Part shown: positions 17,016 through 25,223 of the stretch, piece by piece
Layout: every line of letters begins with the position of its first letter
Numbering within the stretch: position 1 is the first letter of the stretch
Source: Arthrobacter sp. B0490
GTDB lineage: Bacteria > Actinomycetota > Actinomycetes > Actinomycetales > Micrococcaceae
NCBI RefSeq assembly: GCF_002929355.1
Contig: NZ_PJIR01000017.1
Span: 1-48,519 of the forward strand
Reading direction: 5' to 3'
Length of the DNA stretch: 48,519 nucleotides
Made by a program: the position numbers and the translations under genes
Notes under the pieces: model-generated
Seen by the model: only the letters and a program-made list of their open reading frames with translations
Databases searched by the model: none
Told to the model about the DNA's origin: nothing

Positions 17016-17789
17016 CTAGTAGGCGCGGACCATGCCGCCGTCGCACCGGATCTGTACTCCGGTGACGTACGAGGCCGGCGCACTGGCCAGGAAGGTGACG
17101 ACGGCGGCGAATTCGGCGGGAGTGCCGTACCGGTGGGCCGGGATGCCGGCCTCGGACGCGGCTCGCGCCTCGGCGGGGGTGGCGCCGGTCCGCTTGGCCG
17201 CGGCCGCGTCCAGCGACGCGACGCGCTCGGTGTCGATACGGCCGGGAAGGACCATGTTGACGGTCACGCCGTCGGCGGCGACCTCGGCGGCCAGGGTCTT
17301 CAGGTAGCCCGCGAGTCCGGCACGGCCCAGGTTCGACAGCGCGAGATTGGGCAGCGGCTGCTGCACACCGCTGGATCCGACGGCCACGATCCGCCCCCAG
17401 CCGCGCTCCCTCATGCCAGGGAGCGCCAGGGAGGTGAGCCGCACGTGCTGCAGCAGCAGCTGGTTCACGGCGGCGAGGGCCTGCACATCGGTGATGTCGG
17501 CAGCACCGCCGGGGGGAGGCCCGCCGCTGTTGAGGACCAGGACGTCGATCGGCCCGAAGGCGTGCTCCGCGGCCTCCACCAGCGCGGCCGGCGCGCCGTC
17601 GTCGTCGAGGTCCATCGCGATCCCGACGGCCGAGGGCAGGCGGGCCGCTTCGGCCTTCACCACGTCCTCGCGGCGGGCGGCGAGGACGACGTTCGCTCCT
17701 TCGGCGCCGAGTGCCTGCGCGATCGCGAGGCCGATCCCGGAGCTCGCTCCCGGCACCAGCACGTTCTTTCCGGTCAGTCCGGTATCCAT
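17016..17789 (-). CDS. Atypical short-chain dehydrogenase lacking the YxxxK motif
   Basis: 257 residues. The Rossmann motif GASSGIG (14-20), the NSGG element (87-90) in place of NNAG, and a C-terminal YVTGVQIRCDGGM are clear SDR marks. Where active SDRs have Tyr-x-x-x-Lys after the catalytic Ser (S139/S140), this protein has NLALSNLGRAGLAGYLKTLA (148-167), so the catalytic Tyr and Lys are absent at the usual spacing. I recall a subfamily with LxLSNxxR here whose catalytic mechanism is unclear. Its start overlaps the lyase stop (TGATG). In context it might act on a keto-deoxy acid or have a non-enzymatic role. Confidence 0.8.
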   Translation of the reverse strand: MDTGLTGKNVLVPGASSGIGLAIAQALGAEGANVVLAARREDVVKAEAARLPSAVGIAMDLDDDGAPAALVEAAEHAFGPIDVLVLNSGGPPPGGAADITDVQALAAVNQLLLQHVRLTSLALPGMRERGWGRIVAVGSSGVQQPLPNLALSNLGRAGLAGYLKTLAAEVAADGVTVNMVLPGRIDTERVASLDAAAAKRTGATPAEARAASEAGIPAHRYGTPAEFAAVVTFLASAPASYVTGVQIRCDGGMVRAY

Positions 17790-18694
17790 CAGGCGATCTC
17801 CATTCGTACTGCGTCGAGGTGCGCGTCGATCAGGTCCGCGAGTTCACGGGGCAACGAGGGTGCGGGGGGTCGGACCGCCGCGTCGGCGATGATCCCACGA
17901 CGGCGCAGGATCTCCTTGCGCAGGGCGAGGCCCACGCCGGGCTGGCCCTCGAAGTTCGCCAGGGGCAGCCACGGTGCGAAGGCGGTGCGGGCACCGGCGA
18001 AGCCGCCGTCGGCGAAGGCCGTCAGCGCGATCTGCAGTCCTTCGGGGTGGGAGAACCCCGTCATGGCACCGGCCGCACCCGCCGTGAGTTCGTCCAGCAG
18101 GCCCACGCCGCCCAGCCCGCCGTAGACGGGGACGTCCGTGGAGCGGGTCAGCTTCGCGATCGCGGACGCCGTGGGGGGCGCTTCCGACTTCACGGCGACG
18201 ATGAACTCGCACTGGTCCAGGACGCGCAGGATCTGTTCGGCGGTGATCTTCACGCCGGAGGCCACCGGGTAGTCCTGCAGCACGATGCCCGCACCCGTGG
18301 CGCGGTGGACGGCCGTCAGGTGGGCGGCCAGCACGTCCGGGTCGCCGGTGTTCGCCTGGACCATGAGCGCGGCGAGGTTGCTGCCGGCGGCCGTCACGGC
18401 GGTGGAGGCCTGCTCGATGGCGACGGCGGTGGTGCGGGCGGACAGCCCGACGACGAGCGGGGTGCTTCCCGCCTCGTCGGCGACCGTGCCGACGACGAGG
18501 GACTGCTCGGCGGCGGTCAGCGACGCGCCCTCGCCGAAGACTCCGAGGACCACCATCCCGGTGGCGGACAGCCCGGTGTACAGCTGGACCTCACGGCGGA
18601 GCGAGTCGGTGTCGACGGCGAGGTCGGCTCCGCTGAACGGTGTGGCCAGCACCCCCCAGAGTCCGGGGGACAGGTGCGGGAGCGGTTCGGTCAT
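17789..18694 (-). CDS. DHDPS/NAL-family lyase (dapA-like aldolase or dehydratase)
   Basis: 301 residues, normal for the TIM-barrel DHDPS/N-acetylneuraminate lyase family. The Schiff-base lysine is K169 (FIVAVKSEAP) and the conserved tyrosine is Y142 (LQDYPVAS). The substrate-carboxylate loop reads VFGEGASLT (52-60), unlike the GTTGE of true dihydrodipicolinate synthase, so a catabolic role on a 2-keto-3-deoxy acid is more likely. The ATG has AAAGGA upstream and overlaps the MFS stop by ATGA. Together with the IlvD/Edd dehydratase it could complete dehydration plus aldol cleavage of a sugar acid (inference). Confidence 0.83.
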   Translation of the reverse strand: MTEPLPHLSPGLWGVLATPFSGADLAVDTDSLRREVQLYTGLSATGMVVLGVFGEGASLTAAEQSLVVGTVADEAGSTPLVVGLSARTTAVAIEQASTAVTAAGSNLAALMVQANTGDPDVLAAHLTAVHRATGAGIVLQDYPVASGVKITAEQILRVLDQCEFIVAVKSEAPPTASAIAKLTRSTDVPVYGGLGGVGLLDELTAGAAGAMTGFSHPEGLQIALTAFADGGFAGARTAFAPWLPLANFEGQPGVGLALRKEILRRRGIIADAAVRPPAPSLPRELADLIDAHLDAVRMEIA

Positions 18695-19944
18695 GGGGAT
18701 GTTCCTTTCAGGGGAGTTCCTCCAGCGTTGGCGGCCGGATGGGGAGTGGTGTCGGGCGGAGCCGCTGCCGCCGACCGCGCTGCGCGGATGGTCCGGCGGC
18801 CGAGCCGGAACGTCGCGGCAGCCAGCAGCGCGACGACGGCGGCGGTCAGCCAGCCGACCCGGTAGGAGGTGGCGGCGACGAGGAAACCGAAGAGCAGGGG
18901 GCCGGCCGCAGCGCCGAGGGACAGCCCGGTCTGCAGCACTCCCGTGGCCGACGCGGCGCCCTGCCGGTTGTCGCGCACCACGGCGAAGTGGACGAGTCCG
19001 GGCCAGGTCCAACCCGCGGCGTAGGTCAGCAGCGCTCCGCAGAGGAACGCGGCGGAGGAGCCGAAGGCCAGGAGGACGTAACCGCCCACGCCGATCGTCA
19101 GCAGGTTGGCCACCAGGATGTAGGGGCTGCGTTCGGGGTAGCGGTCCATGGCGGCGCCGAGCACGATGCGGATCACGAGCCCCAGCAGCGCGGCGCCGGC
19201 GAAGAGGTACCCTGCCGCGCTGGGCGACATCCCGGATTCCACGGCCGAATCGACGAGGAACACCCCCATGGAGGTGGCGGCCGCCGCAGCGAGGCCGGCA
19301 CCGACGGCCAGCAGCACGAGTCCGCGCCGGGGGGTCCCCCGGTCGGCCGGTGCGGCCGGTCCCGTCATCGGGCGGTCCGGTCCTTGCGCGGTGAGGCCGG
19401 CCCACAGGGCCAGCGCCACGGCCAGGACGACGCCCAGCGCGAAGGCGTACCGCCAGCCCAGGACCAGGGCGATGCCCGGGACGGCGAGGCCCCCGATCAG
19501 GCCGGCGGCGGGGATGGAACACTGCTTGATCCCGAAGGCGAGCCCCAGCCGGCCGGGAGCCACCGCCCGCGAGATCCCGAGGTTCGCGGCGGGCTGCGCC
19601 AGGCCGTTGGCCAGGCCGCCCACCACGAGCGCTGCGATCAGCACCCCGAACGTCGGCGCCAGGCCGGCTCCCCCGAGGGCGACAGCGGCCAGGACGGCGG
19701 AGGCCATCACCCCCCTCGCCGCGCCGATCCGCTGCACGAGCCGGCCGAGCCGCCGTGCGGCGACCCCGGAGACCGCGAACAGGGTGGCGGCGGCGATGCC
19801 CATCTGGGCAGGACCGATGTCCAGATCGTCCCGGATCTGCACGGCGAGGGCGCCGACCAGGAACGCGGGCAGCACGCCCAGGGTGGTCACGGTGACCGCC
19901 TGGAACAGGGTGCCGCCCGCGCCCGGCGGCTGTGCGGGAGTCAC
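18691..19944 (-). CDS. MFS transporter, second copy
   Basis: 417 residues with 12 predicted membrane segments, a motif-A-like RRLGRLVQRIGAARG loop near residue 65 and a second-half equivalent around GAAMDRYPERSPY. Start: GTG at 19944, overlapping the TRAP permease stop (GTGA), and its own stop overlaps the lyase start (ATGA). It is therefore translated with the catabolic genes and may export a by-product or import a related acid beside the TRAP system. No substrate can be assigned. Confidence 0.83.
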   Translation of the reverse strand: MTPAQPPGAGGTLFQAVTVTTLGVLPAFLVGALAVQIRDDLDIGPAQMGIAAATLFAVSGVAARRLGRLVQRIGAARGVMASAVLAAVALGGAGLAPTFGVLIAALVVGGLANGLAQPAANLGISRAVAPGRLGLAFGIKQCSIPAAGLIGGLAVPGIALVLGWRYAFALGVVLAVALALWAGLTAQGPDRPMTGPAAPADRGTPRRGLVLLAVGAGLAAAAATSMGVFLVDSAVESGMSPSAAGYLFAGAALLGLVIRIVLGAAMDRYPERSPYILVANLLTIGVGGYVLLAFGSSAAFLCGALLTYAAGWTWPGLVHFAVVRDNRQGAASATGVLQTGLSLGAAAGPLLFGFLVAATSYRVGWLTAAVVALLAAATFRLGRRTIRAARSAAAAPPDTTPHPAANAGGTPLKGTSP

Positions 19945-22169
19945 GACGAGTCGGCTCCCGTGCGGTGGGTCCCGTCCGCAGTGCCGTCCGTCCCGGTACG
20001 GGGGGTCTGGCCGACGGCCGTGGAACCACCCACGGCGGGAGTGCCGGGGGTGCCGGTAGCGCCGGACGCGGAGAGGTCGGCGGGTGCTTCGTCCTCGTCC
20101 GTGCGGTGTCCGTGCATCCTGAGGCCGATGAGATGCACGACGACGCCAACGGTAATGATCGCCGCTCCGATGCCGATGTACATGGGCTCCATGACGAGCA
20201 TCGGCAGCGAGCCGAGCCCGAGCAGGATCCGCTCGGGCCAGCGGGCGGGGCCGAACAGCCAGGCTCCGGTCGCGACGGCGAGCGCGCCCACCGCCAGCAG
20301 GGAGACGGCGAAGGCCAGTGCGATGGTGGCGATCCCGCCCTGCAGCAGCAGCCCGACGCCCGATCCGGAGAGTACGAAGATGAACGGGACGAGGAACGCC
20401 GAGAGGGTGTAGCGCCAGGTGAGCCACATGGTCTTGATCGGCTTGCCGCCGGTGATGGCGGAGGCGGCGAAGGGCGAGAGCGCCGTGGGGGGCGAGACCT
20501 CGCTGAGGACCGAGTAGTAGAAGATGAACATCGCCGCGGCGTACGCGGGCACTCCGACGTCCTGCAGGGCGGGCCCGATGATGACCCACGAGATGATGAA
20601 GCTCGCCGTCACGGGGACCGCCAGTCCCAGCAGGATCACCGAGATGGCCGAGAAGACGGCCGTCAGGAGCAGGCTGCCGCCGGCGAAGTCCACGATGATG
20701 TTGGCGAGCTTCAGGCCCAGGCCGGTCAGGGTCATGACGCCGACGATCAGTCCTGCTGCGGCCATGACGGGGATGACCGACAGCGCTCCCGTGGCGCCGG
20801 TGGCCAGGGCATCGAAGATGCGTCGGGGGGTCATCCAGGAGGCGCGGTCGAGGAAGCTGAGGACGAACGCGAGGATCGTGGCGTACACGACCGCACGGAA
20901 CGGCGTCATGCCCATGGCCATGAACACGACGATGGCGACGAGGGAGCTGAAGTGGTAGCCGAAACGCAGGAGCAGTTTGCCCACGGGCTTGACGTCGAAG
21001 TCGACGGCCCGGGTCTTGAACCGGCGTGCATCCATCTCGATGGCCAGGATGATGCCGAAGTAGTAGAGGACGGTGGGGATGGTGGCCCAGATGAGCACCT
21101 GGAGGTAGGAGACACCGAGGAGGGCTGCGATGATGAAGGCTGCCGCACCGAGGGTGGGCGGGGACATGATGGCGCCGATGCCGGCGGCGGCGAGGATGGC
21201 ACCGCCGTGCTCCTTCGGGTAGCCGGCCTTGCGGAGCAGGGGCCAGGAGATACCGCCGAGGGTGACGGTCGTCGCGACGCCCGAGCCCGAGACCGTGCCG
21301 AGCAGGAACCCGGCGAGGGTCACGGTGCGGCCCGGCCCGGACTTGGACTGGCCGAAGGCCGAGAAGGAGAGGTCGATGAAGAACTTGGTGGCCCCGGATG
21401 CCCCGAGGACGGCCCCGTAGATGGTGAACAGGATGATGTAGGTCGCCGCTACATCGGTGGGGACGCCGAAGAGCCCCTGCGTGCCCATGACGTTGTGGCC
21501 GACGAGGCGGACCCAGTTGAAGGACGAGGTGTTGAACGGGGCTGGGACGAGCGAGCCGAAGGACGCGTAGGCGAAGAAGCCCACGACCACCAGAGGCACG
21601 AGGATTCCGACGGTCCGGCGGGACGCCTCGAGGGTCACGAGGATGGCGATTACGCCCATGGCCAGGTCGAGGTAGGTGGGGGTGATCGCGCGCCGGAAGA
21701 AGCCGTCCCAGTCGGAGATGATGTAGAGGAACGGTACGAGCGCCACGAGCGCGAGGGCCCAGTCGACGATGCCCGGGTTGTCGCCCGCCCTCCTCGCCTT
21801 CGAGGATTCCGATCTTCCCCAGCCCCGGTAGACCAAAAAGGTCAGGGACAGGCCGATCCCGAGGAACAGCGGGAGGTAGAACTGGGTCGGCATGGGGTTG
21901 AACACCCAGTAGAGGGCCAGGAGCGAGAGCCCCGCGCCGGCGATCTTGATCAGCAGGGAGGGGAGCCCGGTGAGGTGCCGCGCGGGTTTCTCCGCCTCGA
22001 ACTCGGCGATCAGCGCCTCTTCGTCGATGACGTCCTCCCGCTCGAGGGGGCTGATCGGATCGTCCTCCTTCGCCCGCGCGAGGTCCGCATGCCCGGGCGC
22101 CTTGTGCGTGGGGGCGGGGTCTGAAGCATGCGCCTTCACGGCGCCGTTGCCGTCTGGTCGCTCGGTCAT
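19941..22169 (-). CDS. TRAP transporter fused permease (TAXI type, DctQ-DctM fusion)
   Basis: 742 residues with a hydrophilic N-terminus (about 1-70, acidic) and roughly 16-18 membrane segments. The DctM-like part carries GASGATKFFIDLSFSAFGQSKSGPG, GTVSGSGVATTVTLGGISWPLL and AAAGIGAIMSPPTLGAAAFIIA, typical of 4TM/12TM fused TRAP permeases. It imports a substrate delivered by the TAXI receptor, driven by a sodium or proton gradient. Start: ATG at 22169, ATGA overlap with the DUF1850 stop. TAXI systems characterised so far carry dicarboxylates or amino acids, which would fit glutarate or another acid here (inference). Confidence 0.88.
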   Translation of the reverse strand: MTERPDGNGAVKAHASDPAPTHKAPGHADLARAKEDDPISPLEREDVIDEEALIAEFEAEKPARHLTGLPSLLIKIAGAGLSLLALYWVFNPMPTQFYLPLFLGIGLSLTFLVYRGWGRSESSKARRAGDNPGIVDWALALVALVPFLYIISDWDGFFRRAITPTYLDLAMGVIAILVTLEASRRTVGILVPLVVVGFFAYASFGSLVPAPFNTSSFNWVRLVGHNVMGTQGLFGVPTDVAATYIILFTIYGAVLGASGATKFFIDLSFSAFGQSKSGPGRTVTLAGFLLGTVSGSGVATTVTLGGISWPLLRKAGYPKEHGGAILAAAGIGAIMSPPTLGAAAFIIAALLGVSYLQVLIWATIPTVLYYFGIILAIEMDARRFKTRAVDFDVKPVGKLLLRFGYHFSSLVAIVVFMAMGMTPFRAVVYATILAFVLSFLDRASWMTPRRIFDALATGATGALSVIPVMAAAGLIVGVMTLTGLGLKLANIIVDFAGGSLLLTAVFSAISVILLGLAVPVTASFIISWVIIGPALQDVGVPAYAAAMFIFYYSVLSEVSPPTALSPFAASAITGGKPIKTMWLTWRYTLSAFLVPFIFVLSGSGVGLLLQGGIATIALAFAVSLLAVGALAVATGAWLFGPARWPERILLGLGSLPMLVMEPMYIGIGAAIITVGVVVHLIGLRMHGHRTDEDEAPADLSASGATGTPGTPAVGGSTAVGQTPRTGTDGTADGTHRTGADSS

Positions 22170-22666
22170 GGTCTCTCCTTGAGATGTAGCTCGACGAACG
22201 GGTTGTCGTCGTCGACTAGGCTCCACAGTTCGAGTGGTGGAGCGCCTTGCACGTGCAGGGTGCGCTGTCCGAGGTCGGTCGCCGCGATCGAGAGCTCCTC
22301 GAACACGGCGGGCCTCGCCGGGTCCGGCTCCACGACCCATTGCCGGCGGTCACCTTCCCCGGCGGCCGACGGGACGCCGGGAACTGCGTAGTACTCCTCG
22401 AGCACCGCGAGCTGGTCTGCCGCGATCTGGTCGAGCACGAAGGTGCCGTCCGGTCCGAGGACGTAGCGTTCCTCGGCTCGGGTGCCGTAGAGAGAGTTGC
22501 GGTAGCTCACGGAGAAGCTGGTTCCGGTGAGCGGAACGCTCGCCAGCTCGCCGTCGTCGTTGGTGATGCTGATGGACGCGTCCGGCTGCGCGGACGCGCT
22601 CGCGAACCCTCCTCCCAGCATGCCGAGGCATGCGAGGGAGACGACGACGGCGGCCGGCTTCCGCAT
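22166..22666 (-). CDS. DUF1850 family exported protein
   Basis: 166 residues with an N-terminal signal peptide (AAVVVSLACLGMLGGGFASASAQ, cleavage probably near ASA-Q). The body contains FSVSYRNSLYGTRAEERYVLG and a C-terminal region that fits DUF1850, a small family repeatedly found between TAXI receptors and fused TRAP permeases. Role unknown; a regulatory or accessory subunit at the membrane face is plausible. It starts 3 bases after the TAXI stop and overlaps the permease start by ATGA. Confidence 0.75.
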   Translation of the reverse strand: MRKPAAVVVSLACLGMLGGGFASASAQPDASISITNDDGELASVPLTGTSFSVSYRNSLYGTRAEERYVLGPDGTFVLDQIAADQLAVLEEYYAVPGVPSAAGEGDRRQWVVEPDPARPAVFEELSIAATDLGQRTLHVQGAPPLELWSLVDDDNPFVELHLKERP

Positions 22667-22669
22667 GGC

Positions 22670-23677
22670 CTAGCCTGCGGCCTCGTCGAAGTAGGTCTGG
22701 GCGCCCGGGCAGGTCTCGACGTAGGAGATGTCGCCTGCGGTGGTGGCATCGAGCTCGACGGCCGCGGGGTGGACCTTGATGAGGGCCTCCTCGTTGTCGA
22801 AGATCGCCCGGGTGATGTCCTGCTGCAGCTGCTCGTCCATCGTGGGGCTGGCGACCAGCAGGTTCGGTGAGGCGATGGCGGGAACGGCTTCGGTCTGGCC
22901 CTCGTAGGTGTTGGCGGGGATGTCCTCGGCGACGTAGTACTCGCCGTATTCGGTGGCCAGGGGCTCTGCGTATTCGCCGATGGGCACGAGCACCATGTCG
23001 CCGTCGCTGGCGAGGTCGATGAGCGCGCCCGTAGGAAGTCCGCCGGACCAGAACCCGGCGTCGATGGTGCCGTCCCGTAGGGCGGCCACGGTCTCCGCGG
23101 CGCCGAGCTGGCGGCGTTCCACTCCGCTCTCGGGATCGATCCCCGCGGCCTCGAGGATGCGCAGTGCTGCGACCTCGGTGGCCGAACCGGGCGCTCCGAC
23201 GGAGATGACCTTCCCTGCCATGTCCTCGACGGACTGGATCCCCGTCCCGTCGACGCTGACGGCCTGCATGAAGTTGTTGTAGATGTTGCCGAGCGAGCAG
23301 ACCTCCACGGCGTTGCCCTCGAATTCCCCGACCCCCTCCACGGCGTCGGACACCACGTCACCCACCGAGAAGGCGAGCTGGGCGGAGCCGTTCTGGATGA
23401 GGAGCATGTTGTCCACGGAGGCGTTGGTCTCCTGGACGGTGGCGTCGTAGCCTTCGATGTTGTCGCGGATCACCGTGGCGAATCCGCCGCCCAGGGGGTA
23501 GTAGACGCCGCCGGTGCCGCCCGTCGCGATGGACAGGGCACCGCCGCCGCCTGCCTCGGCCCCGCCTCCTCCGCCGCTGGTGGCGGGCTCGGGGCTGCCG
23601 CAGGCCGAGAGGAAGAGCGCGGGGGCGATCAGTGCTGCGGCGCAGAGACGCTTCCGGCTTCGCTGGTATGTGGTCAT
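22670..23677 (-). CDS. TAXI-family TRAP solute receptor lipoprotein
   Basis: 335 residues. The signal peptide ends in the lipobox LSAC (C26), followed by a Gly-rich linker. The mature domain begins LSIATGGTGGVYYPLGGGFATVI, the TAXI signature, with ETNASVDNMLLIQNGSAQLAF and VISVGAPGSATEVAALRILEAAG. It is a membrane-anchored binding protein that hands substrate to the TRAP permease encoded two genes downstream. The ligand cannot be predicted reliably; acidic amino acids and dicarboxylates are known for the family. It lies 69 bases downstream of the AhpD-like gene. Confidence 0.88.
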   Translation of the reverse strand: MTTYQRSRKRLCAAALIAPALFLSACGSPEPATSGGGGGAEAGGGGALSIATGGTGGVYYPLGGGFATVIRDNIEGYDATVQETNASVDNMLLIQNGSAQLAFSVGDVVSDAVEGVGEFEGNAVEVCSLGNIYNNFMQAVSVDGTGIQSVEDMAGKVISVGAPGSATEVAALRILEAAGIDPESGVERRQLGAAETVAALRDGTIDAGFWSGGLPTGALIDLASDGDMVLVPIGEYAEPLATEYGEYYVAEDIPANTYEGQTEAVPAIASPNLLVASPTMDEQLQQDITRAIFDNEEALIKVHPAAVELDATTAGDISYVETCPGAQTYFDEAAG

Positions 23678-23746
23678 GGACTTGATCCTTTGCTGTCGGT
23701 GATGACTGGTTCTTCGGGGGGAGGGAAGCCGGGGTGGTGCTGGTCG

Positions 23747-24352
23747 TCAGGGCCCGGTGCCGGGCGCCGGGACGTCCCCGACGGCGAGGAGGCCCGCGAG
23801 CATCCGGTAGTAGCCCACCAGCAGGGACAGCTCGGCGACTCCGGCGTGCCCGAAGTGCGACAGCACGCGGGCATGGGTGTCGTCGTCCACGGTGGTGTCC
23901 TGCAGGAGCACGCGGGTCAGGTCGAGCGCGGCACGTTCGGCGGGGGAGAGGGTGGGCGGCATGCTGCCCGCCCTGAGGTGTTCCAGCTCGGCCTCGTCGA
24001 TCCCCACGGTCGCTGCCACCCGGCTGTGGGCATACCACTCGTAGGCAGAGTCGAGGTCTGCGGAGATCGCGCAGATGACGAGCTCACGGAGTCGTCCGTC
24101 GAGGGCACTGTCGAAGCGGAGGACGGCACCGAGCGCCTGGACGGCATTGCCGAGGGTCGGGGCGAGGAGCATCGCGTTGAAGGGGCCGGCGAGGGAGCCG
24201 TCGTCGTAGACCACCGTGAACGTCCCGTTGCCCCGCGGGGGTCCTGCGACGGAGTCGTAGACGGCGCGCTGTTCCGCGGAGAGTTCCGCCGGAGTGAGCA
24301 GCGGGAACCGCCCGGCGGCCTGCGGCCTCGTCGTGTCGATGGCGTCAGACAA
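23747..24352 (-). CDS. Carboxymuconolactone decarboxylase/AhpD-like protein
   Basis: About 201 residues, helical, with the CMD-fold pattern: LLTPAELSAEQRAVYDSV, GPFNAMLLAPTLGNAVQALGAVLRF, LRELVICAISADLDSAYEWYAHSRVA and VGIDEAELEHLRAG. The EWYAHSRVA segment corresponds to the EW-x-x-H element; the CxxC of true AhpD peroxidases is missing, so a redox role is unlikely. Start: TTG at 24352 has GGAGGG 7 bases upstream and overlaps the SDR stop by 8 bases. ATG at 24373 is the alternative. Role in the pathway unknown. Confidence 0.75.
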   Translation of the reverse strand: MSDAIDTTRPQAAGRFPLLTPAELSAEQRAVYDSVAGPPRGNGTFTVVYDDGSLAGPFNAMLLAPTLGNAVQALGAVLRFDSALDGRLRELVICAISADLDSAYEWYAHSRVAATVGIDEAELEHLRAGSMPPTLSPAERAALDLTRVLLQDTTVDDDTHARVLSHFGHAGVAELSLLVGYYRMLAGLLAVGDVPAPGTGP

Positions 24353-25088
24353 GGGTCCGCCCTCCGTCCACATAGAGGACATGGCCCGTGACGAAGGCAG
24401 ACTGCCGGGACGCGAGGTAGAGCACGGGGCCGGTGAGGTCATCGACGGTGCCGAGCCGGCCGGCCGGGACCATGCCCGTATAGTGCTCGCGCACGCCCGG
24501 CCGATCGAGGTAGGCGGTGGTCAGGGCCGTCTCGACGTACCCCGGCGCGATCGCGTTGACCGTCACTCCGCTGGCCGCCCACTCGCGCGCCATCACACGG
24601 ACGAGCTGGTTCAGTCCGCCCTTGCTCGCGGCGTAGGGCCCGTGGTCGGGATGGGCGAGCAGGCTCGAGACCGAGGAGCAGTAGATCTGCCTGCCGTATC
24701 CGGCGTCGACCATGATGCGGCCGGCGGCCCGGCCGAGGCGGAAGGCGCTCGACAGGTTGACGTCGAGGATCCTGTCCCAGTCCTCGTCCAGGGTGTCGAG
24801 GACAGGCACCCGGTGGTTGATGCCGACCGCGTGCACGAGGACATCCAGGCCCCCGAGCTCCGTCCGGGCGGCACGCACCGCCTGCTCACACCCGTCGGTG
24901 GTCGTCAGGTCGGCGGCGATGGAGGCCGTACCGGCGAAGGCCGCCAGGCGTTCCGTGTTCTGATCCGCGATGAGTACGCGTGCTCCGGCCTGGAGAAAGG
25001 CTTCCGCGCAGGCCGCGCCGATACCGCCGGCGCCGGCCACCAGCACACGCTGATCCTTCATACCAAGCCAGTCAGCCAAAGGAAGCAT
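24345..25088 (-). CDS. Short-chain dehydrogenase/reductase (classical SDR)
   Basis: 247 residues. VLVAGAGGIGAA (16-27) is the nucleotide site; the catalytic residues are S139 and Y152-AAS-K156. The C-terminus GHVLYVDGGRTLV is typical. The Asp in LIADQNTE after strand 2 favours NAD(H). First gene of the twelve-gene run, 135 bases after the GntR gene. It could oxidise a hydroxy- or deoxy-sugar acid; the substrate is unknown. The ATG at 25088 has CGGAG directly adjacent; the ATG at 25061 is an alternative. Confidence 0.82.
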   Translation of the reverse strand: MLPLADWLGMKDQRVLVAGAGGIGAACAEAFLQAGARVLIADQNTERLAAFAGTASIAADLTTTDGCEQAVRAARTELGGLDVLVHAVGINHRVPVLDTLDEDWDRILDVNLSSAFRLGRAAGRIMVDAGYGRQIYCSSVSSLLAHPDHGPYAASKGGLNQLVRVMAREWAASGVTVNAIAPGYVETALTTAYLDRPGVREHYTGMVPAGRLGTVDDLTGPVLYLASRQSAFVTGHVLYVDGGRTLV

Positions 25089-25160
25089 CTCCGATTCATT
25101 GGGCAGTAAGCATGGGTACCTGTGCGGTACCGAGGTCCGTCGATGCACCTCCCTGGAGAC

Positions 25161-25187
25161 TGTATACAATTTCGGAGCAGAATGTAA
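25161..25187 (-). promoter_or_regulatory. Candidate promoter with GntR-type operator for the long operon
   Basis: Read on the minus strand, TTACAT (25187-25182) and TATACA (25166-25161) form a possible -35/-10 pair with a short 15-base spacer. The -10 is embedded in TTGTATACAG, a 9-of-10 match to the TTGTATACAA type of palindrome reported for FCD-subgroup GntR repressors. A GntR-FCD gene ends 36 bases upstream. The site is 73 bases before the first operon gene. Confidence 0.5.
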
Positions 25188-25223
25188 CCCGCGTCACACC
25201 ATCTGCTTCAACCAGTCTCCCCG

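Noticed and set aside
17789..18694. Dihydrodipicolinate synthase for lysine synthesis
   Set aside because: The carboxylate loop differs and the gene is embedded in a transport and catabolic operon.
19932..22124. 730-codon plus-strand frame opposite the TRAP permease
   Set aside because: Highly charged repetitive composition from the complement of hydrophobic codons; the permease is unmistakable.
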